A stretch of 32,317 nucleotides of DNA, from the IMG/VR virus record IMGVR_UViG_3300050132_000058, positions 1-32,317 of that record; one strand, written 5' to 3'. Shown here piece by piece: positions 16,550-23,504 of the stretch. The DNA comes from a virus. Both the position numbers and the translations under genes were made by a program. Numbering within the stretch: the stretch's first letter is position 1; the number at the start of each line of letters is the position of its first letter. The notes under the pieces were generated by a model, which ran no database searches, was not told the origin of the DNA, and saw nothing but the letters and a program-made list of their open reading frames with translations.

Positions 16550-18057
16550 AACATGCTCCTGGAACTGGATTGAAAGTCGTCGCGGGCGCCGACGTTGCCG
16601 CCGCGCCTTGCGACCGATTGAAAGCCGGTGCATACCCCGGTCGGTTCCATGCGAAACGCGGCATAGGTGGCCATGGCCAGCGCAATGGCGGCATCGCCAT
16701 GTCTGTCGCGGCCGTCGCTGCCGCGTGTGTGCGCCGAATCCGGCACCTTGGCCACGCCCTTGTCCAGCTTGATGGCGCGCATGTCGGCCAACACATCGGC
16801 ATCCTTGGGAATGGTCAAGGTCTTGTCTTCAAATGCCGCCTTGAACGGCGGCATGTTCTCGCGGTACCACTCGACCGACAGCATCACCTGGGCGATGCGA
16901 GTCGCGCCGTAGCGCTGCATGGCGACCTCGGCCAGGTACTGGCCGTTGCCGCGTGCATCCATCGCCCCGGCGCGAAAGCGCGGCAGGCGGTCTACCATGT
17001 AAAACAGGATTTGCTTTTGCTGCTCGAACGGCACGTTGCGCAATTCGAGAATAAACGGCGTGACCAGGTTGAGCGTCTTGGTTTGGATCAACGGCCAGAA
17101 CACCGTTAAATCACCGGAGCGGGCAAAGTCTTCGCCGAAGTAATGATCCAGATTCAGCGGCAGCAGCTTTAGCAGCGGCAATAGCTGCTCTTCGCACCAG
17201 TCGCTGGTCTCGGCTTCGCGTAAGTGGGAAGACATCAAGGTAAAGCTATCGGGCAGCGCTAGGCGCAACACCGGGATATCCGACTGCATGCAGGATTCGA
17301 TCAATGCCCGCGTCAGGTAGGTACCGCTGCCCGATCCGGGGATGACGTCCAGCTCTTCGCTGGCGTTGTCGCCGTAGAAGGCGTACATCTGCGCGACCCA
17401 GGCCGATTCCGCTTCGAGCGACCACGTCTGGTCCGTCGACAGACAGATGCGCTGGTACAACCCCTGTGCGACCGCTTCCTTGAATTCGATCCGATGCACG
17501 CTGTAGGGCAGCTTCTTGGCGCGACAATCCAGCAGCAACTCGTTAAAGTGGTTGGTGTCGCCGTTATGGGTCGAGATGATGTGCACCTTGCCGCCCCACA
17601 TCAGGAGCGCCATGGCGGCTTTGATCAGCCCGGCCAGGTCGTCATGGAAGGCGGCTTCGTCGATAACGACGATGCCTTGCTTGCCGCGCAGGTTGGAGGG
17701 CCGGGAAGACAATGCCGTGACGCGGAAGCCAGAAGCGAACCTGATGACGAAGGTCAGGATGTCCTTGTCTTCGTCCTTGAACACCGCTTCTTCCATTTCG
17801 CCAGCAGCGAACTGGTAGTGCTTCGCCCAGGATGCGACGTCGCGGATGAACTCCTTGGCCATGTCCTGGTTGTAGCCTATATACCAGACATCGTCGCCGC
17901 CCGCATCCGAGGCGGACGACGCTGTCAAAGCCGCATCTGCCGCTTCGGCCCAAGACAAGCCGACCCGGCGCGACTTCTCGCAAATCTTGACCGGCGATTT
18001 GTCGGCCAACCACTTTTGCTGATAGGGCAGCAGGACGGTTGGTGCAAGATCGATCAT
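16546..18057 (-). CDS. Terminase large subunit (Mu gp28-like)
   Basis: 503 residues. The N-terminal ATPase has the Mu-type Walker A variant CEKSRRVGLSW (26-36) and Walker B VIDEAAF (131-137, with D133/E134). The C-terminal RNase H-like nuclease has acidic residues at GEDFARSGDLTVFWPL, near MDARGNG, and in DRHGDAAIALA. The protein cuts and pumps DNA into the prohead; in transposable phages packaging starts at the phage left end and continues into host DNA. The start at 18057 overlaps the small subunit stop (ATGA). The last residues form a Ser/Arg-rich tail. Confidence 0.94.
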   Translation of the reverse strand: MIDLAPTVLLPYQQKWLADKSPVKICEKSRRVGLSWAEAADAALTASSASDAGGDDVWYIGYNQDMAKEFIRDVASWAKHYQFAAGEMEEAVFKDEDKDILTFVIRFASGFRVTALSSRPSNLRGKQGIVVIDEAAFHDDLAGLIKAAMALLMWGGKVHIISTHNGDTNHFNELLLDCRAKKLPYSVHRIEFKEAVAQGLYQRICLSTDQTWSLEAESAWVAQMYAFYGDNASEELDVIPGSGSGTYLTRALIESCMQSDIPVLRLALPDSFTLMSSHLREAETSDWCEEQLLPLLKLLPLNLDHYFGEDFARSGDLTVFWPLIQTKTLNLVTPFILELRNVPFEQQKQILFYMVDRLPRFRAGAMDARGNGQYLAEVAMQRYGATRIAQVMLSVEWYRENMPPFKAAFEDKTLTIPKDADVLADMRAIKLDKGVAKVPDSAHTRGSDGRDRHGDAAIALAMATYAAFRMEPTGVCTGFQSVARRGGNVGARDDFQSSSRSML

Positions 18058-18593
18058 CCGGCAATCCCCAGAATCTCGCGCCGGATGGCGTCGGCCGCCT
18101 CGGCGCTTAATCCGGCCTTCTTCGTGATCTGCGTCACGGCCTCGGCGGCGGACAGCACGCGGCCTTTGACCTCGGCCGCATATTTCTTGCCGCTGATCGA
18201 GGCCCGCGCCAGATCGGCGATGGCGCGGGTGATGCCGGACAGGTTGAGCTTTTCCGGGTCGACTTGCAGGTCGAGCACGACGTTAAACAACTTCTCCTGC
18301 GTCATACGGATTAACGCCTGGCTGACCGCATCTTCATCGTCCGGACTGCCATCGATCATGGCTTTCGCTTGCTCGCTGACCAGCTTGAGCGACTTGAGCT
18401 TGTCTTCAAACTGGGAGCCGTAGCGGTGGATGCTGCTCTTGCCGATGTTGAAATCTGCGCCGGCGACGCGCAGGCGCTGATTCACCTCGGCTTCCAATAG
18501 CTCGTAGCCGGCAAAGCCGCTTTTCACCAACTCCGCATCCAGCCATTTTTTAATCGGCGCGGGCAGTTGTTCCACTTTAGAACGCGGCGGCAT
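18054..18593 (-). CDS. Terminase small subunit-like protein (Mu gp27, DUF3486)
   Basis: 179 residues. The start MPPRSKVEQLPAPIKKWLDAEL and the following helix-turn-helix-like region (FAGYELLEAEVNQRLRVAG, NIGKSSIHRYGSQFEDKL) are characteristic of DUF3486, the Mu gp27 family placed directly before gp28. These proteins are thought to recognise the packaging start of the phage DNA. The C-terminal half is helical. The ATG is 4 nt from the preceding stop. Confidence 0.88.
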   Translation of the reverse strand: MPPRSKVEQLPAPIKKWLDAELVKSGFAGYELLEAEVNQRLRVAGADFNIGKSSIHRYGSQFEDKLKSLKLVSEQAKAMIDGSPDDEDAVSQALIRMTQEKLFNVVLDLQVDPEKLNLSGITRAIADLARASISGKKYAAEVKGRVLSAAEAVTQITKKAGLSAEAADAIRREILGIAG

Positions 18594-18596
18594 CGA

Positions 18597-18905
18597 TCAG
18601 CCCCACGTCTTCACGGGCCGGGCGATACCGGGTTCGCAGGCTATCGTGTATTCGGCGATATCGATACCGTAACGCATCAACTGCATGTACCAGCGGCCGC
18701 CCGCATCGGGCTTGAGTTCGATCAGTTCGCGCGTTTCCAGATAGCGGGCTTCGCGCCGGATCTCCAGCGCGGTCGTATCGGGGTAGATGGAACTGAGCGT
18801 CGACAGCAGCAGCTCTTCATAGCAGCCGCTGGGTTGCGCATTGTAGAGCGTCAGGATGAGATACCAGCGTAACGATTCGCGCCGCACCTTGGCATGATCA
18901 ATCAT
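18597..18905 (-). CDS. Mu gp26-like small protein, probable winged helix
   Basis: 102 residues (MIDHAKVRRESLRWYLIL). The pattern of short helices followed by EIRREARYLETRELIELKPD and a WYMQLMRYGIDIAEY end looks like a winged-helix fold: the last part reads like recognition helix plus wing and then a tyrosine-rich C-terminal helix. It occupies the place of Mu gp26, between gp25-like and gp27-like genes, overlapping the upstream gene by 8 nt. The function in packaging or late regulation is unknown. Confidence 0.8.
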   Translation of the reverse strand: MIDHAKVRRESLRWYLILTLYNAQPSGCYEELLLSTLSSIYPDTTALEIRREARYLETRELIELKPDAGGRWYMQLMRYGIDIAEYTIACEPGIARPVKTWG

Positions 18906-19275
18906 GTCGGCTTCCTTTCAGTTGGATATTGGTCAGTTGAAGCCCCAAGCCGTCGAGCTTGGCTTCGATGATGGTCTGGTTGCGGATATAGTCTTCACGC
19001 CGCACGTACTGCATCGGCAGTTCGGCCTGCCATCTCAGGAAGTCGCGTTCCAGCCTCTGCATCTGTTGCAACGCTTTGCCCTCTTCGGCCATGTGGCGAT
19101 TCAGGGCGTCGTGAATGGTTTGATTGGCCGTCGTTGTCGCTTTTTCTTGGGCATCGAACCGATCATCAAGACCCTTGTTCATTTGCGAGAGAAACATCCT
19201 CGCCGCGATGCCCACTGCGGCAAAGAAGGCGAGCAACAGCGTAATCAGTTGCCATAATTCGAGTTGTACGGTCAT
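18898..19275 (-). CDS. Membrane-anchored coiled-coil protein (Mu gp25/DUF2730-like; possible i-spanin)
   Basis: 125 residues. An N-terminal membrane segment (LWQLITLLLAFFAAVGIAAR, about residues 7-26) is followed by a long charged helical region with Gln/Glu/Arg-rich coiled-coil character (AEEGKALQQMQRLERDFL). The order and topology match Mu gp25 (DUF2730). The same architecture, one N-terminal anchor and a coiled coil, is also that of inner-membrane spanins, and no other Rz-like gene is visible, so a spanin role is an alternative. It overlaps the zinc-finger gene by ATGA. Confidence 0.8.
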   Translation of the reverse strand: MTVQLELWQLITLLLAFFAAVGIAARMFLSQMNKGLDDRFDAQEKATTTANQTIHDALNRHMAEEGKALQQMQRLERDFLRWQAELPMQYVRREDYIRNQTIIEAKLDGLGLQLTNIQLKGSRHD

Positions 19276-19508
19276 GCTTTATTCCTTCCGGTTGCGCGTT
19301 CCAACTCTTCCTGACAAACGACGCAGGTCTGTACGCCGGGAACCGCCTGGCGGCGAAATAGCGGAATTGGGTCGTCACAGACTGCGCATTCGGTTGCCGA
19401 GTCGGCCACGGTCATGCCTGCCAGTCCTGCACGGCGGGCCTGACTGTCCAGGGCGTTCTGACGCTGTTGCTCTTCGCACTCGGTGGCGCGGTCGAAAATA
19501 TCGGTCAA
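19272..19508 (-). CDS. TraR/DksA-type C4 zinc-finger protein
   Basis: 78 residues. It has the family layout: a helical N-terminus (MTDIFDRATECEEQQRQNAL) then a C4 zinc finger C-x2-C-x17-C-x2-C (CAVCDD ... CVVCQEELERA). TraR-like proteins are short versions of DksA that bind in the RNA polymerase secondary channel and mimic DksA plus ppGpp. Phages often carry one in the late lysis-to-packaging block, as here. The ATG overlaps the lipase stop. Confidence 0.9.
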   Translation of the reverse strand: MTDIFDRATECEEQQRQNALDSQARRAGLAGMTVADSATECAVCDDPIPLFRRQAVPGVQTCVVCQEELERATGRNKA

Positions 19509-20158
19509 CGCGCGCCCTCCGTTAAATCGCGGCGGGCGGCAAGGGCGGCCTGCGCCACGACATACAAACTGCTTGAATGGTCGCGTAGCGCTTCCAGGTC
19601 GGTCTGCGCGGGCGCGGCATCCACGGCGATCCAGGGTTCGGTATGGACGAAATCAAACGAGCCAACGGTCAGCGGTAGCGTCGGCACGATGTCATTGCGA
19701 TTGCGGTAACTTGTGTGGGCCATACCTGATTTGGCGATGATGCGCGCCACATTGGTAAACGCCGGCTTCGGCGAGCCGAACACGCAAAGCTGATCTACCG
19801 GGAGTTGGTTGTAAGCGAACATGGCGGCAAGGATGCGCGCCCGCGCGCCGCCCAGGCTATGCCCGCTAATCGCCTTCTTTGGTCCGACGACGGTACGCAC
19901 TTCGGCGAATACATCATCCATGCCGGCTAGAAATCCGGCATGGCAAAATCCTAGCTGGCGATGCCACTTCGGCACCGCCGATGCGTCGCGCACCCAGTCC
20001 TCGGTCGTTACCGATCCGCGCAGCACCAGCACGTCCGTGTCATCGACGCGCTTGAGACCGACCACTACATCGTCGGTTTCCCAATAGCGGTCGAATTCAT
20101 TCAGCGACGTGTAAATATTGTCGCTGAATTGGGCCAGAATTAACGGTGTGACGCTCAT
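19505..20158 (-). CDS. Class 3 (alpha/beta hydrolase) lipase in the lysis block
   Basis: 217 residues from ATG 20158, which overlaps the stop of the upstream membrane protein (ATGA); the upstream extension of the frame is a shadow of that gene. Class 3 lipase signatures are all present: LVLRGSVTTEDWVRD (oxyanion-side strand), the nucleophile elbow GHSLGGA with Ser101, Asp156 in RNRNDIVP, and His194 in LRDHSSSLY. There is no signal peptide, so it would reach lipids only through the holin, by lysis, or from inside. Lying with endolysin and holin, it most likely helps to break membrane or outer-membrane lipid at lysis. This is inferred from context, not shown. Confidence 0.88.
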   Translation of the reverse strand: MSVTPLILAQFSDNIYTSLNEFDRYWETDDVVVGLKRVDDTDVLVLRGSVTTEDWVRDASAVPKWHRQLGFCHAGFLAGMDDVFAEVRTVVGPKKAISGHSLGGARARILAAMFAYNQLPVDQLCVFGSPKPAFTNVARIIAKSGMAHTSYRNRNDIVPTLPLTVGSFDFVHTEPWIAVDAAPAQTDLEALRDHSSSLYVVAQAALAARRDLTEGAR

Positions 20159-20799
20159 TTCGGGACGCTTGCCGCTGGCGCCAACACGCCCGGCAGGCTG
20201 ATTCCCGCCGTTGGCACAGGTGTGGTTGTCGGCACCATTCTGGGTCCAGGCAGTTGGCTCAATAGATCGTTTGCGCTGGCGGTGGAAGCGGACAGGCAAA
20301 GCGACTTCAATCCGCCCGCGATTTCAGGATGACGAACGATGGTCGACAACGGCGTGCCGCAGGCGTTTTGCGTCCATATTTTGATATTAAGGTCTTCCGC
20401 TGCGCGGGCGGCGATCATGCCGCTGGTGTTGTACGCGGACGCTGCTTGCGTGACGCTCGCGCAACCCGAGAGGCAGAGCGCTCCGGCGATGCCAGCGGCG
20501 AGAGCCAACAACAGGAACGGATTTGCAAAACCTGTTTGCGAAGTGCTTGCTGCTTGCGAAGTGCTTGCTGCTTGCGATGCGACTGGCATCCGTCTAGCCG
20601 ACTGCGTGGACGGCCAGGTATTCAGTACCGTAATGATATGGCCGACGAGGATGCCTAACGACACATGGCAAAAGGAAATCAAGGTGTCGGCGCCGTTCAA
20701 CTTTTCTTTGTTGAAGACGATGGCGATCCACGTTCCAAACAATACCCCGCAGGCCACTGCGTAAAGCCCGACTGTGAGACAGACGATTTTTATATTCAT
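20155..20799 (-). CDS. Holin-like membrane protein fused to a lipoprotein-like domain
   Basis: 214 residues with three parts. Residues 4-29 and about 38-60 form two membrane segments, as in small holins. Residues 74-89 carry a repeat AAST-SQ coded by an 18-bp tandem repeat. Residues 94-113 form a third hydrophobic stretch ending in a lipobox-like LSGC (Cys113), followed by a soluble C-terminal domain. An in-frame ATG at residue 71 (20589) would make the C-terminal part a normal lipoprotein, although it lacks a clear ribosome site. The gene follows endolysin directly (4-nt overlap) and precedes lipase. A holin or pinholin role with an attached outer-membrane spanin-like lipoprotein is inferred. 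Confidence 0.75.
   Translation of the reverse strand: MNIKIVCLTVGLYAVACGVLFGTWIAIVFNKEKLNGADTLISFCHVSLGILVGHIITVLNTWPSTQSARRMPVASQAASTSQAASTSQTGFANPFLLLALAAGIAGALCLSGCASVTQAASAYNTSGMIAARAAEDLNIKIWTQNACGTPLSTIVRHPEIAGGLKSLCLSASTASANDLLSQLPGPRMVPTTTPVPTAGISLPGVLAPAASVPK
20536..20571 (-). repeat. 18-bp tandem repeat inside the membrane/lipoprotein gene
   Basis: TTGCGAAGTGCTTGCTGC occurs twice head to tail (20536-20553 and 20554-20571), with a partial third copy after it. It encodes the hexapeptide repeat in the linker between the membrane part and the lipoprotein-like part. Slippage here can change linker length in steps of six residues without breaking the frame. Confidence 0.9.
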
Positions 20800-21245
20800 G
20801 CTTGATCTCCCGTTAAAAATTCAGTTTTTTCAGCAACACGACGATGCAGCAATCCCGCCACCACCACCCCTTTACATTTCGCCCACGCCTCGAATTGATC
20901 GCCAGCGGCCGCGAAATTGCCGGCGTTCAGGTCGGTCAGCAGCGTGGAGTGCGCCAGGTGGCCGCGCCCGAGGTTGAAATCGAAGTCGACCAGCGCATCG
21001 AACTCGCCTTGGGTAAGCTGAACCGCCACCAGTTGATTGACATCGTTGACCGACGTTTGGATATTCGCGCGTAGGTCGGCAATCGCTTTTTCTGGCGTGA
21101 TGGCCGAACCAGGTACGACCCCGTGCGTGTTGCCGTAGCCGTTCGTCCAAATGCCGCCGACATCCTGATAGGCGGTAAGCCGGCAACCTTCGGCATTTTC
21201 GGTAAGCGCAAGGCCAGCGCCGGAATATTGCATCGGCGGCTTCAT
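20796..21245 (-). CDS. Endolysin, T4-type lysozyme (GH24)
   Basis: 149 residues. The catalytic triad of phage lysozymes is plain: E19 in ENAEGC, D28 in YQDVGG and T34 in IWTNGYGNT, giving E-x8-D-x5-T. The domain continues with LTQGEFDALVDFDFNLG and ends LLHRRVAEKTEFL, all usual GH24 blocks. There is no signal peptide or SAR segment, so release depends on a holin, plausibly the next gene. It cuts the glycan strands of peptidoglycan. The start overlaps the end of the upstream gene by 4 nt. Confidence 0.95.
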   Translation of the reverse strand: MKPPMQYSGAGLALTENAEGCRLTAYQDVGGIWTNGYGNTHGVVPGSAITPEKAIADLRANIQTSVNDVNQLVAVQLTQGEFDALVDFDFNLGRGHLAHSTLLTDLNAGNFAAAGDQFEAWAKCKGVVVAGLLHRRVAEKTEFLTGDQA

Positions 21246-21823
21246 GGTTTCGCTCCGTGCCGTGCCGCCAGTTCGTCCGGTGAAAACACAAAGCCGTCAA
21301 CGAACGGAAATGCCTGGAGCAGGAAGATCGGGCCGGTGATCGAGTGCGCCCCGTGATTCTTCTCGCGATGAAGGTGCTTGTGCAGAATGAGCATTGCCTG
21401 CGCGCTGTCGACTAGTGTTTCCGGGTTCGCGGGATCGAATGCCTCGAAATCAAAGCCGCGCCACTTGAAGAACAGGACAATCCAGTAGATCAACCAGCCT
21501 TCGACCGGCGCCATTTCGCCGGTCGGCATCCAGGTGTACGGATCGCGCACGGGGAGTACCTTCACCGTGCCGAGCGCAATACCCTTCACGACGGTCCAAT
21601 TCACCGCGTGTTGAAACGCCCATTCAAGGAACGCGTGATGCCATTCGGTATCCACTGCCTGGCCGGTGATCATGCAACGGGCGCCGGCTTTCTTGTCGTC
21701 TCGCTTTGTCTTGGTGAAAGTGGACGACTCTGTACGGGCGTCATGATCGGGGTAGTACACGTCCTCGGCGAGCGTTGCCTTGAATTCGTGTTCGTGTCCG
21801 TCTTTTGGTAGGGGTGTGTTCAT
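21242..21823 (-). CDS. Unrecognised 193-residue protein with HNH-like His clusters
   Basis: First gene of the lysis operon, directly downstream of the late-promoter motif. I do not recognise a family. Visible are RCMITGQAVDTEWHHAFLEW (about residues 49-68) and LHKHLHREKNHGAHSIT (about 146-162): a Cys/Thr-Gly turn before a WHH pair and a second His-rich segment, loosely like the first and last blocks of HNH nucleases, but without CxxC zinc pairs. Between them is an aromatic stretch (GWLIYWIVLFFKWRGF) that may be a buried or membrane-facing helix. The position, coupled to endolysin by a 4-nt overlap, suggests a lysis or late role. Confidence 0.75.
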   Translation of the reverse strand: MNTPLPKDGHEHEFKATLAEDVYYPDHDARTESSTFTKTKRDDKKAGARCMITGQAVDTEWHHAFLEWAFQHAVNWTVVKGIALGTVKVLPVRDPYTWMPTGEMAPVEGWLIYWIVLFFKWRGFDFEAFDPANPETLVDSAQAMLILHKHLHREKNHGAHSITGPIFLLQAFPFVDGFVFSPDELAARHGAKP

Positions 21824-21875
21824 GCCCCCAACATTACGCGCCCGAGCGAAGGGAAATAAGGCGACATGTGTCGCC
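21824..21875 (-). promoter_or_regulatory. Probable activated late promoter region, copy 1 (upstream of lysis operon)
   Basis: Between the Mor-like gene and the lysis operon lies GGCGACATGTGTCGCC (21860-21875), with 7-bp inverted arms around TG. Then follow an imperfect palindrome TTACGCGCCCGAGCGAA (21834-21850, as read on plus) and TGGGGGC before the ATG. The same elements recur before the protease gene at almost equal spacing. A weak TAATGT could serve as -10. The layout suits a promoter with no proper -35 that is activated by the Mor/C-type protein encoded immediately upstream. Confidence 0.6.
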
Positions 21876-21889
21876 TGCGGGCCGGGAAA

Positions 21890-22309
21890 TTAGAACAGGC
21901 TGCGCTGCGCCGCTACCGCCTGCATGAGCTTATCGTTATCGACGTTCATGTCGGTCGTTTTTAGAATTCTTTGAATTTGGCGGTCGCTCATCTTGTTATC
22001 GCTGGCCAGCTTCCAGACCGACACATTGCTATTGTATGCGGCCACAATCGCCCGATTGCGTTCGGCGAGCTGCATCTTAGTCAGCAGCGGAACATAGATG
22101 TCGTCGCCGCCGAAGTTCTGGCACAACCGCTTGGCGTTCTCCATGCCGACGGTCTCTGCCAGCGCCGCGAAGTTTTGTTCACCCCGGCCCAATTCGCCTT
22201 TCGGCACCGTATAGTTCTTGCCGCCATAGTTGGCCGGCTCCATCATGCGCAGCGCGGCGTGCTGCCCGATGAGGCGTATTAACAGGACGGCCATCTCCGG
22301 CAGCTTCAT
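21890..22309 (-). CDS. mor: Mor/C-type transcription activator
   Basis: 139 residues from ATG 22309 (MKLPEMAVLLIRLIGQHAAL), 2 nt after the gemA stop; the longer frame upstream is gemA's shadow. It follows the Mor/C plan: a helical dimerisation part with NYGGKNYTVPKGE, then a C-terminal helix-turn-helix (RNRAIVAAYN, VSVWKLASDNKMSDRQIQRIL). In Mu, Mor activates the middle promoter and C the late ones. Here only one such gene is visible, at the end of the early operon and just before the putative late promoter, so it probably does the work of both. Confidence 0.9.
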   Translation of the reverse strand: MKLPEMAVLLIRLIGQHAALRMMEPANYGGKNYTVPKGELGRGEQNFAALAETVGMENAKRLCQNFGGDDIYVPLLTKMQLAERNRAIVAAYNSNVSVWKLASDNKMSDRQIQRILKTTDMNVDNDKLMQAVAAQRSLF

Positions 22310-22311
22310 GG

Positions 22312-22749
22312 TCAGATGCTCCTGTACGCTTTGGCAGCGCGGCGCTTGGCGTCGATCACCAGCGCGGCGATGATCTTCGACAGCATCGCGCCATCGCAGA
22401 AGTTGATCGAGTCTTTCTGGCAGATTTTCTTCGCCAGCACGTCCGCATAGGCCCACGAGTAGCCTGCCTCGGCCAGTTGCGCTTCAATCTTGCGCATGCG
22501 CGGCATGCGATCTTCGGCGACGCTGGGACGCGGACGGCCGGTGGATAGGCGCAGTTTGAAGCCGATCTTCTTGAAGTGATCAAGCAGCTTCTGGCGACCG
22601 CGCCAGTCCAGATCGGCCGCGCTGCTCTTGCCGGTGACGGTAAGCATGATGCTGCGGTATTCGTCGTCGGCCAGCGCCAGGTCTTTTTTGGCGAGATGGA
22701 TTTTGGCTAATTCGCTTTTACGCAGGGCGTCGGCGCTTTGTGGCTTCAT
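22312..22749 (-). CDS. gemA: GemA/gp16-like regulatory protein (DUF1018)
   Basis: 145 residues. The core LAKIHLAKKDLALADDEYRSIMLTVTGKSSAADLDWRGRQKLLDHFKKIGFK is a clear DUF1018/GemA block (I-L-K-D-Y-----G--S---L), and the C-terminus (INFCDGAMLSKIIAALVIDAKRR) also fits. In Mu, GemA affects host gene expression and DNA relaxation. It sits directly before the Mor-type gene, as in Mu. The ATG lies 3 nt downstream of the previous stop. Confidence 0.9.
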   Translation of the reverse strand: MKPQSADALRKSELAKIHLAKKDLALADDEYRSIMLTVTGKSSAADLDWRGRQKLLDHFKKIGFKLRLSTGRPRPSVAEDRMPRMRKIEAQLAEAGYSWAYADVLAKKICQKDSINFCDGAMLSKIIAALVIDAKRRAAKAYRSI

Positions 22750-22752
22750 GGC

Positions 22753-23223
22753 TTACTCAAACAGACCGGCGACGCTAGCTGCCGCGCAGCCCAACCTATA
22801 CAAATTTCCATCACGGACAATCCGTCCAGATTTTATTGCCGGCGACAGGAATTGGGAGGCCTTATACCTGGTAGTATCCAGACCCATTGCTATGGAAAGT
22901 TCCGTTCCGTTCGCACTCCTCCCTATCTCCCTCAGGTGGAGAACGGCCTTTTCAATGGTCCGCTCCTTCTCCAATTCGATGTGCACAGATTTCCCAGACG
23001 TTCCCCATCCAAGGTAAGCGGGGTTGATCGAATAGCCGATGACCTTCCGCTCATGGTGCAGCAAATCGATATTGCTCATCAACACTTGACCGCTCATCAC
23101 CAACTTGGGCAGCAGCGCCAGGACATCGTCCAAGTCGCATGCAAGCAGGTCGGCGATCTTGGCGGCATGAATGCCGGCCGTTTGCTTGATCACCGCTAAA
23201 ATCTGTTCCGTGTGTGTTGACAT
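22753..23223 (-). CDS. Putative winged-helix regulatory protein
   Basis: 156 residues from ATG 23223; a second ATG lies one codon upstream (23226), but GGAAG is better spaced for 23223. The N-terminal third (EQILAVIKQTAGIHAAKIADLL, ALLPKLVMSGQVLMS) is a typical winged-helix pattern. A second similar unit is seen at the C-terminus (KAVLHLREIGRSANGTELSIAMGL, FLSPAIKSGRIVRDGNLYRLG). Two DNA-binding-like domains separated by a linker suggest a phage regulator. No close family is recognised. Confidence 0.78.
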   Translation of the reverse strand: MSTHTEQILAVIKQTAGIHAAKIADLLACDLDDVLALLPKLVMSGQVLMSNIDLLHHERKVIGYSINPAYLGWGTSGKSVHIELEKERTIEKAVLHLREIGRSANGTELSIAMGLDTTRYKASQFLSPAIKSGRIVRDGNLYRLGCAAASVAGLFE

Positions 23224-23239
23224 CATTTTCTTCCAAGTG

Positions 23240-23497
23240 TTAATTGCTATCCAAAAGAAGTGTAGGGCGAGGTGGTGGCGCTCCCCGCATCTGCGATGCC
23301 CGGACAATCGTCATGCCGATTTCCGGCTGCTCTTGTTTGACGAAGTAAGTCCTGCTGCCATCGTAGCCCTGCTCACATTCGATGGCGTCTTTCATCAGTT
23401 CGACCAGACGCAAGCCTTTATCCGCTGGCAGCAGGAAGTCCCGATAGCCAATGGTCACGCAGCACATGGCGACCGGCTTTTGTGGTTTGGTTGCCAT
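23240..23497 (-). CDS. Small early protein, unknown
   Basis: 85 residues from ATG 23497 (MATKPQKPVAMCCVTIGYRDF), with GAGG 5 nt before it. It is mostly short strands and one helix: KGLRLVELMKDAIECEQGYD, then a Tyr/Val strand and a Pro-rich end. There is no recognised domain. It lies between the DUF3164 gene and a winged-helix gene in the early operon. Confidence 0.7.
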   Translation of the reverse strand: MATKPQKPVAMCCVTIGYRDFLLPADKGLRLVELMKDAIECEQGYDGSRTYFVKQEQPEIGMTIVRASQMRGAPPPRPTLLLDSN

Positions 23498-23504
23498 CTG
23501 CGCC

